A stretch of 64,000 nucleotides of DNA from Sophora flavescens (lineage: Eukaryota > Streptophyta > Magnoliopsida > Fabales > Fabaceae). The notes beneath the pieces were generated by a model. It did not search any database, had not been told where the DNA came from, and saw only the letters and a program-made list of their open reading frames with translations. This document shows positions 44,349 to 58,587 of the stretch, in pieces; position 1 is the stretch's first letter; each line of letters starts with the position of its first letter. A program made the position numbers and the translations under genes. The stretch lies in contig CM061069.1 of NCBI GenBank assembly GCA_030762895.1, positions 26,531,404 through 26,595,403 of the forward strand, written 5' to 3'.

Positions 44349-46963
44349 TGTGACACCCTTCTACCCCGCACGTTAATATAAAACATTTACTTAAAAGAGG
44401 GATTATAAAAACATGCATTTATTTAAATAAAATAAATACTTGGATAAAAAGGTTTCACATCTCAACACAAACAACGCGGAAAGTAAGCATAAACATAATA
44501 TAAGTTCAAAAGGCATAACATAACGTAAACATAAACAAAAACATAAACTCCAACCCCGATGTCACATACAGAGCTGGTATAACCAAAAATCCGAAATAGT
44601 AAATCCTCGGATACAACCGAAACAACTAACTAATAACTAAGCAAAACTGGAAATCCTAAACGAAAGTTGTGGTTCCTCGGAGTCACTCCTCAACGGGCTG
44701 ATCGCCATCCTCTGCATATATACAAAAGGTACATGCAACACAAAACATAACAACAGGGAGTAAGAAACATATATATGAATATAACGGCAAGGAAGCAATT
44801 AGCAAGACGAGCATACAACAAACAAACATGTTATATCAACAACGGTATCGTAAGATCATCATTATAATATGTATGCTATGCAATGCAATCCTGCTCCGCG
44901 CCTCTACTATGCATTTGGATCTAATCTATCTCAGGATGAGCAACTTCGGAGTTAAATATCCACATTGGCCACTAGGCACCATCGCCGAGGCAATCCAACT
45001 TACCTTGGTTGGACCCCTTGGATAGCCGACGCACCTTACTCTCAGATGCGCCACCACGGGGGTACCAGGTCCCGCGGACGGCCAAAACGCCTTACTCTCG
45101 GGTGAACTCCCCTATGTCGCACAACCTCCCATCAACATCTCCAATGCATGAGTGCATGACAAACATCATACCATCATGACCTCCACCTCCGCTTGGGCCC
45201 ATAGGCTACCCAAGTCTTATCACCATCATCACCTCGACCACTAGGCTATCGAGGATTATCGTTTAACATTCATCGTTAAGTCTTTTAATCACTCTGGCAG
45301 TTTTGCACTAGAGGTTACCACCTCGAACACTCGGCTATCGAAGTCCCCTTGGCCACTAGGCTACCAAGGTACATCATCATTATCACTCTAGCCCCTTAGG
45401 CACTAGAGATTACCACCTTGAACATCCTGCATCAAGGCCCCTTGGCCACTAGGCTACCAAGGTACAACATATTTTCACTTGTCTTTTGGTCTTCATGTTT
45501 CGTTGGTATCTTGTTTAGTCTTTTAAGCATTTGGGGTAAGAACCCCTATCTCAAACCGTTTCTCTTTTCTGTTCTGGGTAAGGGAGCACGGGCGTGCTCC
45601 TTACCAAGCACGGTCGTGCTCAAAAGCAGACCGTACTGTTCTGGGTAGCAAGGGTTGTAAACCCTCGCCAATTCCTATGGAGTAAAACTTGATTCAACCT
45701 ATTGGCATTACTAAGTCCTTTCATCACAGTCTTATCACTTGGTTTAATCTTTATGTCTTATAGACTTATTTGGGGAATTAATCATTTAATTGACTTCTCT
45801 CAATTTCTCACAAAACCATTCCCTAGGGTCCTTCTAATCCTTTGAACAAAACCTCACAATTATTATTAATATTCATGTCTTATTAACCGAAAAGGTAAAA
45901 ACCTCCCTTTTTATCATGGTTCACAACGAATAACCCAATCAACCAATAACCAAACATTATAACATACGGCAGTCATGGCATCATCATTCAACTCATAACA
46001 ACAATCATATCAACGTTAATCATATCATAAACATGTTGAGAAATAATACCATAAACACATATAAATAACTCATATTATCACATCAATATAAACATTTAGA
46101 CATGTTATAAAACAAGACACATCATCAAACACAGGGTCATGGGTTAACCCTTCGTCTTACGCTACCCCCTATACCTACATATTCATATTGTCCCTTCTCC
46201 CCATACCTGGTATGAGGTTCACGTTTCAAAAGAAGAAAGAGGGTCCTCTGGGGTCTCGTCTCACAAGCACTTATCTACGACCTCAAGAACAACAAGGAAA
46301 CATCTTAATTAGACTCTTAGGCCAATAAATCAAAAAGGAAAGAACGAGAGGGATGAGGTGTACGAATCTTACCTTGTTGGAAGGTTGAAACAGCGAATAT
46401 GATGATCACGTCTTTGCAGCAATGTTGTCCTATCAACGAATGGTGAAGAACGGTGCAAGAACAGGTTCCCTAGGGAGAGTTTTATAGAGAAGGTTGATGG
46501 AATTTGAGAGAAAAAGAGAAGGGAGGCAGCTCTGAGTGTTGTAACGTGATAGACTAGGGTTTAGATCATGTTTTAGGGTTTAAAAACGGGTTGGAATGCG
46601 TTTTGGGCTTAAAAAGAACCTAAATCGTGTTTTCTGGTTCTGTACGTATTCGCGGGGCGAACTACAATTCGCGAGGCGAGTATGAAACAGTTGAATTTGG
46701 CCAAAATATATGAAATAATATTTTTATATAATTCCCTTAGCTTTCCAATGCCACCAAGATAATCTCGATCAGACATCTAGAACTCGAGATATGGCCAAAA
46801 CGGTGAAACAGGTTACTAGGACTTTTAAGACAACTGAACCTTCCTAAGGCTAAACCTCCCCAACATGAACTTAGACATCAAGAACCAGCATAACAAGCAT
46901 ATATAGGCTAAGTCTAACACACATTAACATTTATTAATGTAGGGTGGAATTCAGGGTGTTACA
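44349..46963 (+). mobile_element. solo Ty3/gypsy-type LTR (2615 bp)
   Basis: Begins TGTGACACCCT and ends AGGGTGTTACA (inverted ends with one mismatch). It is flanked by the identical 5-bp duplication ATTCA (44344-44348 and 46964-46968). It interrupts gag/pol of family Y. There is no internal coding region, so it is a solo LTR produced by recombination between two LTRs. Length and end sequence resemble chromovirus (Tekay-type) LTRs of legumes, a tentative assignment. Confidence 0.88.
45180..45470. repeat. degenerate tandem repeats inside the solo LTR
   Basis: Several copies of a ~20-bp unit of the form CCACTAGGCTACCAAGG/CGAGG occur (near 45000, 45200, 45240, 45330, 45355, 45440), with CACTAGAGRTTACCACC spacers. 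They suggest local amplification within the LTR. Confidence 0.6.
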
Positions 46964-46968
46964 ATTCA

Positions 46969-48071
46969 TGTTGTAGATATCCTTTATAGGACACAAGGCA
47001 CACCTATCATGATACTTGGACAATGGCTGCTCACGACACATGACAGGAGAAAATTCTATGTTCCTAGACCTCTAACCTAAAGAAGATGGACATGTTACCT
47101 TTGATGGAAATCAAAGAGGAAAGGTCATCAAGATAAGTAAAATTGGTGGGAAATCACCTCTACCATCTATCTCTAACGTTCTTATAGTTGAAGGATTAAA
47201 ACATAATTTGCTAAGCACAAGTCAATTATGTGATAATGGATATAATGTTTCCTTTACTAAGAATGCATGCATAGTTAAAGACACTAATGGCAAAGTTCTC
47301 TTTTCATCAAACAGGCAACAAAATCTTTATAAGATTGATCTAACTAATTTGACTAATCAAAATGTGACTTGTTTTGTGTCAAGAGAAGATGAAAGATGGG
47401 TATGGCATAAGAAGCTAGGACATACAAGTATGAAACAGATATCTAAGCTTCAGAAGTACAGACTTGTAAAAGGTCTACCTAATATAATTTTCAAAAAGAA
47501 TGTCTTATGTGACTCTTGCCAATATGGAAAGCAAGTTAAATCTAGCTTTAAATCCAAGAATCTAGTATCTTCCTCTAGACCTTTACAATTGTTGCGTATG
47601 GATCTGTTTGGTCCAGTTAGTGTTGCTAGTAAGGCAAGAAAAAAATATGGTTTTGTCTTAGTCGATGATTATTCTAGATATACATGGGTACTCTTCTTAA
47701 CCCACAAGGATGGGTCATTCAAGATGTTCTCTATATTCTGTAAGAAAGTTCAAAATGAGCAGCGAACCTGTATCTCAGCTATCAGAAGTGACCATGGGGG
47801 AGAATTTGAAAATGAGCACTTCAATACATTCTGTGAAGAGAATGGTATCTCTGACAACTTTTCTGCTCCTAGAACTCCTCAGCAAAATGGAGTAGTAGAA
47901 TGGAAGAACGAGTCTCTACAAGAGATGGCTCGAAAAATGCTCAATGAAAGAAAACTCCCTAAGTACTTCTAGGCTGAGGCAGTAAACACTGCTTGTTTCG
48001 TACATAACAGAATATTGATAAGACCGTTTTTGAACAAAACTCCCCATGAATTGTGGAAAGGCAGAAAACCC
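46969..48071 (+). pseudogene. copia pol fragment: protease and integrase (family Y, broken)
   Basis: The protease start reads LDNGCSRHMTGENSMF near 47017. Copia proteases have D-S-G here, so the active-site triad carries a Ser-to-Asn change. A stop near 47080 interrupts it. The open frame 47208-47972 holds the integrase zinc-binding region (WHKKLGHTS, CDSCQYGK) and the D,D-E core (LFGPV.. DDYSRYTW, SDHGGEFEN, PQQNGVVEW). A TAG at 47970-47972 precedes more integrase sequence. At 48071 the gene is split by a family X element. Confidence 0.88.
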
Positions 48072-49683
<1,612 letters not shown>

Positions 49684-49685
49684 GT

Positions 49686-49697
49686 TGGTATCAGAGC
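49686..49697 (+). promoter_or_regulatory. primer-binding site (tRNA-Met), family X
   Basis: Exact TGGTATCAGAGC, two bases after the LTR end. A second exact copy follows LTR 2 at 56327-56338. Confidence 0.9.
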
Positions 49698-49754
49698 TCA
49701 GTCTCGAAAGGGTTGAGCATCTAACAAGTGCTGAGGGAGTACGATCCAACAAGC

Positions 49755-50973
49755 ATGGATACAAAAGGACAAGCAATCAACATACCTCCTCTCTTTCTAA
49801 ATGGTGTTATTAGCGAGGAAATGTATATTATGCAACCTTCGGGTTTTGAAAGTGAAACACAACCTGAACACGTATATAAGCTAAAGAAAGCTTTATATGG
49901 CCTTAAACAAGCTCCTAGAGCTTGGTATGAAAGATTAAGTTCATTCTTAATGGACAATGGATTTAGCAGAGGAAAGGTTGATACAACCTTATTTAGAAAA
50001 TCCAATAAGTCCAGTTTCATTGTTGTTCAAATATATGTTGATGACAAAATTTTTGGTGCTACTAATGAATCTCTATGTAAAGAATTCTCTAAGCTTATGT
50101 AGAAAGAGTTTGAAATGAGCATGATGGGAGAACTCAAGTTCTTTCTTGGACTTCAAGTTAAACAAACAGTGGACGAGGTGTACATCCATCAAACCAAGTA
50201 CACAAAGGAATTGTTAAAGAAATTCAAGATGGATGATTGCAAACCTATGAACACCCCTATGTATCCCATGTCCATACTGAACAAAGATGACAAAGATAAA
50301 TAGGTAGACCAAAAGGTATATAGAGGTATGATAGGATCTCTGCTATATCTTACTACGTCCAGACCTGATATTATGTTCAGTGTATCCTTATGTACTCGAT
50401 TTCAATCTGATCCAAGAGAATCTCGTTTATCAGCAGTTAAAAGAATATTTAGATATTTAAAAGGTACTACTAATATGGGCTTGTGCTTTAAGAAAAATGG
50501 TAATTATAGATTAGTTGGTTTTTGTGATGCTGACTATGCTGGAGATAGAATTGAAAGAAAAAGTACCAGTGAAGGATGTCACTTCATTGGAGCTAATCTA
50601 GTCTCATGGTTAAGCAAAAGACAAAGTACCATTACCAACTGTTGAAGCTGAGTATATTTCAGCTACTAGTTGCTGCTCACAACTTCTATGGATCAAACAT
50701 CAATTGGAGGACTATAATGTGTTTGTAAGTAGTATTCCACTTATGTGTGATAATACTGCTGCAATAAATATATCTACGAATCCAATATTGCATTCAAGGG
50801 CTAAGCATATAGAGATTAAACATCACTTTATTAGAGATTATGTGCAAAAAGGCATTATTGATTTATAATTTGTAGATACTGACCATTAATGGGCAAATAT
50901 CTTTACTAAACCTCTTACCAAAGATAGATTCATATTTATTAGAAAACATCTTAATATGATTTGTGTGGATTGA
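49755..50973 (+). pseudogene. deletion-fused gag start/RT plus RNase H (family X copy B)
   Basis: Gag begins at ATG 49755 (MDTKGQAINIPPLF) and at about 49797 joins in frame to the RT segment LNGVISEEMY, so most of gag, protease, integrase and the RT N-terminus are missing. RT continues with YGLKQAPRAWYERL and a catalytic box that reads YVDDKIFGATN (Ile to Lys compared with the other copies). A TAG near 50100, a TAG near 50301, a frame change near 50630 and further stops disrupt the rest. RNase H ends at 50971-50973. Confidence 0.85.
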
Positions 50974-51435
50974 CTGTGCGTCCACCAATGCTTGCGTCTA
51001 TTGCATGTACGTCTATTGCATGCACGTCTATTGCTCAAGTGCGTCCAATGTATGTTACATGTGCGTCTAGCAGGCATTGCGTCCATTGACTGTTTGCATG
51101 GTTTTATCAGACTCGTCTATGCTATCTATTATTAAATTTGCATTAATGTATGTCCAAGACATATTTAATAATATCCTTTATACTGAGTCAGTTATTTCCA
51201 TCAATCCCATCAATAGCCTTTTTTTACATTTTCAAAATCCTGCGCCGCATTAGTACTAATTACTCCTTTCTTCACACGTTTTCATTTTTTTTATTTTCTT
51301 TGGGAAAACTCTTCAAATTCGAAACCTTTTTAAGTAATATTATTTCCCTCTGAAAAACATTTCGTAATCTTCTCTCTTTGAACCTTCGTGTGCACTGTTT
51401 TCTTGCTACCAAACCCTAACCTTCAAACCTCAAAA
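50974..51435. other. non-coding spacer with GCGTCYA repeats (family X copy B)
   Basis: Degenerate repeats around GCGTCTATTGCATG at 50985-51090 are followed by a short pyrimidine-rich leader up to the env-like ATG. It matches the spacer at 2500-2988. Confidence 0.5.
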
Positions 51436-54391
51436 ATGGCTTCCTCTTCTGCTGTTTCAACCTACAATGTGAACTTGCTAAACATTAGTGTGGAACACCA
51501 CTTTGTCTTTGGGATTCTTAAGGACTACAATGTGGATGTTAGTAAGAACATTGGTGCTGTTGGTTCAGGAGGACTATTCGTGGAGAAGGTCTCTGTTTAC
51601 CCTAATCTGATCAGGGACTTCTGGAGAAATCCTCAAGTTATAGATACTGAGGTATCTGCTATGGTGCTCGGCAAAAGAGTGGTAGTTTATGAGAAGACAA
51701 TTTCTGAAGCTGTTCATTGTGCCCAAGAAGGGGTTTTCTTCACTGAGAGTTGGGAAAGTGACTTTGGAGGCTCTGAGGTAGTTGCTGCCTTTCTGATGAG
51801 GCAAGACACTGTTAGAAATCACTCCTGGAAAGCAACTGAGATGAAGGATGAAGTAAGAATCCTCCATCAAATTCTGAACAAGGCTGTCCTACATAAGACT
51901 AGTTCAAAGGATAACCTCTCTGCCCTTCATAAGTTCTGTCTCTGTCACCTGGTACAAGAGACCAAGATAGGATTTTATTCAATAGATTCAGGGAATACAT
52001 AATCTACAGGGAAAAGGCTGCTGCCATCCCCTTGTCATCTGCTATAAAAAATCCTTAAAGCTCAAGGAATTTATGACTTCCTTGCTGACAAATCACCTGA
52101 AGAGCAAGCTGAGATTCTTATGAGAAAGGCATGTCTGCTGTAGTCTTTGGCAAGATGAACTTGACAAACATGAAACTAAGCACAGTTGCTCAAGTTGTTC
52201 TGGTCAAACAAGAATAAATGTACATGATTAAGGAAGAACTTGTTGAACTGAACAATGCTGAAGTACTAGGACTAAAGAGGACAGTAAGAAGAAAAACAAC
52301 TGCTTCAAGGAAACCAATTGCCAAAAATCCTGCTACTGGCATTGTGATCAGGGAACAGGCTATTGTTGCCCCTCAACTTGCCACATCTCAGAAAAAGACA
52401 AGGAATCTAGTCCTGTCCTATAATGAAGATGAAGATGATGAGGACAATGTCCCGATTGGTGATGTGTTGAAGAAGCAGAAAATTGCTGCTGCTGTTGGTA
52501 TTCCTACCAGAAGAAGGCAACCCTCAATGAAAGCTAAGTCCATTGTGGCTCCTGAGGTAAACATCCCTGCTAATGATCTGTTCAATTAGCAGTAGATGCC
52601 TTAGTAGATAGCTTATAAAATAGGAATGATGTTACTGTTGCACCTGATTCTGTGTACATTCCCACACTACCATCACCACAAACAGCCTCACCTGCAAACT
52701 CACCTGTTCAAACCTCACCAAATAGACCACAATTTCAACCAATCATTCCTGCAGATGATCCTTGGTTCAATCAACCAGATGATGTAGGAATTAACCCTGG
52801 TGCCCCCTTTCCCAACAAGAACCAAATTTCCTCACACTAACCCTTCAGTTCTCTATGATGGCAAAGCTGAAAGCTGGGCCGAAGTCAAAAGAGACTGGAA
52901 AATACTCTATCACAAGCATGAACCAGAACCACAGTTAACTAGACCTTTCTATCCTCTGCTTGAATATGAGTATGAGCCTGAACCTACCTACACCCCATGG
53001 CATGTACCCATTCCTTATGCACAGACTCATCCACTCCTATCTGCCCTGTACTACCATATTGGACCTGCCCTTACTCACCTTCCACAAGAGAAATTTCCAC
53101 CCAAAAAGATCTATCCTAACCTAATCAAATCCCCACCCTTCAAACCTTTCACATATGGTGTCAACAGGCACATTATACCTGATTGGACTAAGGACCCTTG
53201 CAAAGCAAAAGCTCCAACAATTCTGCACAAAAGGTCAAGAACAGATGGAAGACCAAAGTTCATTCTGGACAGACAGACATCTTGGGTGACATTTAGGCGT
53301 CCAAGTGTATATGGCAAAACTGCTGATATTTTGGATCACCTCATTTATGCTTTCCAGAAAAATGAGTTTGAGCTGCCTGGATATGTGAGAGCTGCCAATT
53401 TTGTCCCACCAACCTGGCTGTTCCATACCCTGAAGGAGACAAAAATTGGAGTCAGAACTTACATGATCTGTCCAAGACTACCTATGATAGACTTGAACAA
53501 GGATAAGGATCTGAAGAAGCAAAGGAGCACTGCAAAGAAGCCAGAAAACAACTCTTGTATGATCTCAACTGATACTGCAGTCTCAGTTGATCAAAATATA
53601 ATAGACTTATGGATGTCACAATCTATTGAAGACATATCTGAAGATGCTGCAGTTGATATCTGGATAAGTCATATGATGACTTGTGGTAAGGAAGCTTCAT
53701 CCTCTAGACTAAGTGAACAAGATAAGAAAAGCATTCCAAAAGTTAGAGGAAAGTATGAAATCTCCAATGTCAGATTCTACATTCACAAGGACACTCTTGG
53801 AATTCCTCTCATAGGTCCTATCTATGAGGAAGACCCGATTCACTGGGCTAAAGAGTTTCCTCCGATCCTGTACTCATTATTGCTTCATCACCACCACCAT
53901 CTCCTCCTTCTGAGCAGACTAAAGAAGAAATCATAGTTGAGGAACCGGATTTGAATGCTGATAATGTTCAACCAGTAACTGGGAATGAGGAAGTTGCTTA
54001 GTCTGCTCCAAGACCAAGTACTTTTGAAAAGCACTCATCTCAGCCATTGGCTCTAAAAGTCATCCATCCACATGATCGACCTCAAAATTCTAGAGCTATA
54101 AGCACCTTTCAAGGTCAAGCACATACTCATGACAGTACTGAAAGCTCAAGACCTACTCTGCCTCATAATTTTGAAGAGATTATTGGAAAGATCATAGAGG
54201 AGAGAGTCAAAGTGGAAGTCAAGGAACAAGTCAAGGAGCAAGTTACTGAAGCTTTAGCTCCAACGAATGTGATGATCAACCAAATGATGAGCATTCTTCA
54301 AAGCTTCCAACAAAGCCATAATCTGCCTGCTCAACCTCATCCACCTCCACCAAATCAAAACCCTCCACCTCCACCTCCACCCTCTTCTTAG
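51436..54391 (+). pseudogene. env-like third ORF (family X copy B, broken)
   Basis: The start is ATGGCTTCC at 51436. The N-terminal block (YPNLIRDFWRNPQV, GKRVVVYEKTISEAV) runs to a break at 52002. A basic region is at 52218-52589. The longest intact part is 52800-53936, with tandem EPEP/EYEYEPE motifs, HIGPALTHLPQEKFPPKK and GYVRAANFVPPTWLFHT. The C-terminus (54047-54391) has a charged coiled-coil (EEIIGKIIEERVKVEVKEQ) and a poly-Pro tail. It is collinear with 2989-5971. Frame breaks at 52002, 52130, 52590, 52830 and 53900 make it a pseudogene. No clear signal peptide or membrane anchor is visible. Confidence 0.78.
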
Positions 54392-54830
54392 TTCCTTTTT
54401 TTTTATTCTTTAACTGACAATGATGATCCACTCCAGTTTCCTTTTTGTCTGATGACAAAAAAGGGGGAGAAAGGATAAAATTATTTTTTTTATCTATATA
54501 AAGTCAGTTTTTGGACATACATATCTGTTTTCACATGCATACTGTTTTGCTTCATACTTTTGCTTGGTATGATCTGATATTGCTATCTTAGATAGATATC
54601 TATGTTTTGACGTCTACGCTCTGATACTGTGTTTAGCTCTGATACTATGTTTTTAAATATGACTAAACTGATCTGATAAGTTAAATCTGATATGTGCTAC
54701 TACTTATATGTTTTACCTTTTTAAGTTTGTATGCTTTGTCTTAGGGGGAGCTCTATAGCTCTCTTATACTTTGCTCACTCAAATTTAATTGGTTTTTGTC
54801 ATCATAAAAAGGGGGGGGGGGGGGGGGGAT
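54392..54830 (+). other. 3' UTR and polypurine tracts, expanded G run
   Basis: Purine tracts AAAAAAGGGGGAGAAAGG near 54460 and AGGGGGAGC near 54745 repeat the pattern of copy A. The LTR-proximal tract has grown to 18 consecutive G (54811-54828), against a run of five G followed by AGAT in copy A. Confidence 0.7.
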
Positions 54831-56324
54831 TGTTAGAACCAAAGTGGTTTTGGATTAAAATAATCTCTGAAGTTTTGATGTTAACAAAAAGGTTAAATTT
54901 GTATGGCTAAGTGTTGCCAACGATCTAACTTATTTGTTATAAGCATGCAGGGACTATTTGTTTTATACGAGTCAGAGGAACTTAAAATTAAAGTATAGAA
55001 TCTATCAGATTCTATTTTTGATTCTCTAGACGAGTCTACAACTCTTGGCAAAATTCTGAGTCTATTAGCTTTATGGTGGACGAGATCGTAAAATTAATTA
55101 TGATAGACGAGATCTTAGAATTAACTAGGGTTGATGAGTTGCTAAGTCTAAAGAAAAATCAAGTAGACAGGACATTGAAATATAACAAGTCCAAAGACTT
55201 GATAGACGAGTAATCTCACTAGACGCCACGTCAGTAGACGAGCTCTTAAGTATAGCACGTCCAACTCTCGGATCTAGACAAAAAGTATGTAGACGCATTT
55301 TCAGTAGACGAGCTCGTCTCACTGATAAGTTAATCTTGCACGTCCAAAGAACTGTGCGTCCACTAGTTTTAAAATGTGAACCCGTCTAAGCTTAAATGTA
55401 TTTATTTCAAATGATTGCTTATTTAATTCAAAGAATATACGTCTTTTAACCCTTGCTGCTTCTATTGTTAAAATCTTTATCTCTTGGATAAAAGAACGTC
55501 ATACCATCGAAACCATAAGCCTTTGTACTCTATCAACTACATTGTTGTAAAGATCAAGTCAAGTATAAAGATGGAAAGTCAGAAAGCAACCTTTGGTACA
55601 ACAGAAAAGTGACAGCTCTACTTTGAGCATTCCTCTGATAATCAAAAGCACTTCTCCTAGAAGCATATCAAGTTATCAGTCTCAACGGATCCAAGCATTT
55701 AATTCTATGTCTAAACGGATACAATTTAAAGACCGTTGAAGAAGATTAAGACAGAGAAGCACTTCAGCTATATATATATATATATATGTATGTATATATA
55801 TATGTATGTATATATACGCAGAGATATACATACACAAGTGACATATACACGAAGCTATGATATCATAGTGCAAAAACTCTGTTGAATTTGTATGAAAAAG
55901 TTTACTTGTAAACCTTGTTGATCTTAAACTTTCAAATCATCACACATAGTGAGTTCTTAGATCAAATTAGTTAATCTCTTTGTTAGAGTATAAGCTTGAA
56001 GTGGTTTGGTAGAGAAAGAATACTTGTAGCCTGAAGAGGTGTTGAATACTTGTAATCTATTTGGAGAATAGTGGATAAAACCTTCAGGTAGAAGGGACTG
56101 GACGTAGCTCTTGGTTGGTTCTTCTAATCTTTATCTTTTACAGTCTTTGTTTATACTAACTGTGGGGTTTTGAATCTGAGTTTGTTAACTCTTCAAAAAC
56201 GTTTTCTTGTTTGTGTATTATTTCTATTGTTGTGTTTTTAAAAGGTTTGAGAAAAGGATTTTTAGAAAAACTGTTAAGAAACACAATTCAACCCCCTTTC
56301 TTGTGTTTCCCTGTGTCAACTTTA
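54831..56324 (+). repeat. LTR 2 of family X (copy B)
   Basis: TGTTAGAACC start and ACTTTA end (the CA terminus has changed to TA). 1494 bp. It is clearly homologous to LTR 1 but differs by many substitutions, a shorter TA tract and a small deletion. The divergence suggests that the insertion is not recent or that the two LTRs come from different elements. Confidence 0.88.
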
Positions 56325-56550
56325 GTTGGTATCAGAGCTCAGCCTCGAAAGGGTTGAGCATCTAACAAGTGCTGAGGGAGTACGATCCAACAAGCATGGA
56401 TACAGAAGGACAATCAATCAACAGACCTCCTCTCTTTGATGGTAGTGATTATGACTACTAGAAAAAGAGAATGATGGCTTTTCTTGATGCACAAAACGTG
56501 GACATCTAGGAGCTGATTGAAACTGGCTACATTGAGCCAAGAGGTGAAAC
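56325..56550 (+). pseudogene. gag start fragment after LTR 2 (family X)
   Basis: The primer site at 56327-56338 is followed by gag from ATG 56397, with the same opening as copy B (INRPPLFDG) and a TAG near 56458. It continues to GYIEPRGETG near 56535-56560, which matches the minus-strand gag at the right edge of the window. From there the sequence changes into the pol linker of a copia element, so this is a deletion junction. Confidence 0.7.
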
Positions 56551-58334
56551 TGGCTTATCATATCTTGAAGATGATCTTGCAGGATTGGATCTTGAAGATA
56601 AAGCAATCAGGATGAATATGACTTGTGGAATGAGGATTCATAATTTCCTACTCAAGCGTCTGATCCATCTACTCAACAATCGTCTGACACAAAACCCAGA
56701 CGGGACTGGAAGTTCAAAACTCATCACCCTGAAAAGTTGATCATTGGCAATCCCTCTCAAGGAGTTAGAACCAGATCAACATTCAAAGATTCAAACAATA
56801 TGGCATTCCTATCTGTGATTGAGCCAAAGAACATCAAAGAAGCTCTTGAAGATGAAAGTTGGATATTTGCTATGCAAGAAGAGCTAAATCAGTTCAAAAG
56901 GAATGATGCTTGGTTCTTAGTTCCAAATGAAAAAGGAAAGTCAATTATTGGTACAAGATGGGTATTCGGAAACAAGCTTGATGAAGACGGTAAGGTAGTA
57001 AGAAACAAAGCAAGGTTAGTAGCTCAATGCTATAATCAACAAGAAGGTATTGATTACACTGAAACTTTTGCACTAGTAGCTAGAATAGAAGCAATTCGTA
57101 TACTTATGTCATATGATGTACAACATCAAATCACCTTATTTCAAATGGATGTTAAAAGTGCATTTCTTAATGGAATTATTGAAGAAGAAGTATATGTTAA
57201 GTAACCACCGGGATTTGAGGATAGTCACAAAACAAATCATGTCTACAAGCTTAAGAAAGCTTTCTATGGATTAAAACAAGCACCTAGAGCTTGGTATGAT
57301 AGACTAAGTTCGTTTCTTATGAAAAATGATTTCATTAGAGGAAAAGTATATACAACTCTCTTTAGAAAAAGTTCTAAAAAAGATTTCATTATAGTAAAAA
57401 TCTATGTTGATGATATCATATTCGGTGCTACTAATGAAAAGCGCTGCAAAGAGTTCTCCAAGTTTATGCAGAATGAATTTGAAATGAGCATGATGGGAGA
57501 ATTAAAGTTCTTTCTTGGTCTGCAAATCAAACAGACAGGATGGAATCTACATTCATCAACAAAAATATACCAAGAAGATCTTCAAGAAATACAAGTTGGA
57601 TACAGCTAAACCTATGAAAACTCCCATGGAAGCAAATGCAAAATTAGGAAAAGATGAGGAAGGTAAAAAGGTATATCAAACTACTTATAGAGGTATAATT
57701 GGTTTTGTACTTAACTTCAAGTAGACCTGATATTCAATTCAGTGTCTGTATATGTACGAGATTACAATCAGATCCTTGAGAATCACATCTCAAGGCCGTT
57801 AAAAGAATATTTAGATATTTGCTTGGAACCACTAATCTTGGTTTGATGTATTTGAGAACACAAGAATGCAGATTAGTAGGATTCTATGATGCTGGAGACA
57901 GAATAGAAAGAAAAAGAACAAGTGGAGGATTTCAATTCATTGGAGCAAGCTTAGTCTTTTGTACAAGCAAAAGACAATCTACAATTGCTCTATCCACTGC
58001 AGAAGCAGAATACATTTCAGCTGCAAGCTGTTGTTCACACCTCTTATGGGTAAAATATCAACTTGAAGATTATTCTATATTTGACCACGATATATCTGTT
58101 TGGTGTGATAATTATAGTGATATCTGTTTATCTAAGAATCCCATTCAGCATTCTAAGGCTAAGCACGTAGAAATTAAACATCATTTCATAAGAGACTATG
58201 TTCAAAAAGGTGTTTTTGATATTAAAATTGTTAAAACTGAAAATCAGTGGGCTGATATATTAACAAAACCCTTATATGTAGAAAGATTCACCTATATTAG
58301 AGATAATTTGAACATGCATTTCATAAATGAATAA
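56551..58334 (+). pseudogene. copia RT and RNase H (family Y, broken)
   Basis: A linker before RT (56551-56740, frame-disrupted) is followed by RT from about 56737: NPSQGVRTRSTF, MQEELNQFKRNDAW, GTRWVFGNK, FQMDVKSAFLNG. A TAA at 57202-57204 interrupts just before the palm. The catalytic YVDDIIFGATN is at about 57400-57432. A frame change occurs near 57540. RNase H (57819-58334) has FYDAGDRIER, TIALSTAEAEYISAA and HHFIRDYVQKGVF, and ends at 58332-58334. These enzymes would reverse-transcribe the element RNA. Confidence 0.88.
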
Positions 58335-58587
58335 TGCGTCTGATCTTCGATAAAGCGTCTGATGACATGATTATTTACTGAGACTTTACATTGCAGTTAT
58401 CCAAAATGTTTTTGAATTCAAAACGTTTTGTCTTTATTATTTCTCAACTGCTCTTTTCTGAAACCTCTTTCATTAAAACCTAAAGTCTTATCTCCTAAAT
58501 ACTTTACTGTTTCAAAAAGTGTTTCTCTTTTGCGAACGAGTCTTTTCGAAACCCTTTCATTTTTCTCTCTCTTTCAAACCTAAATCA

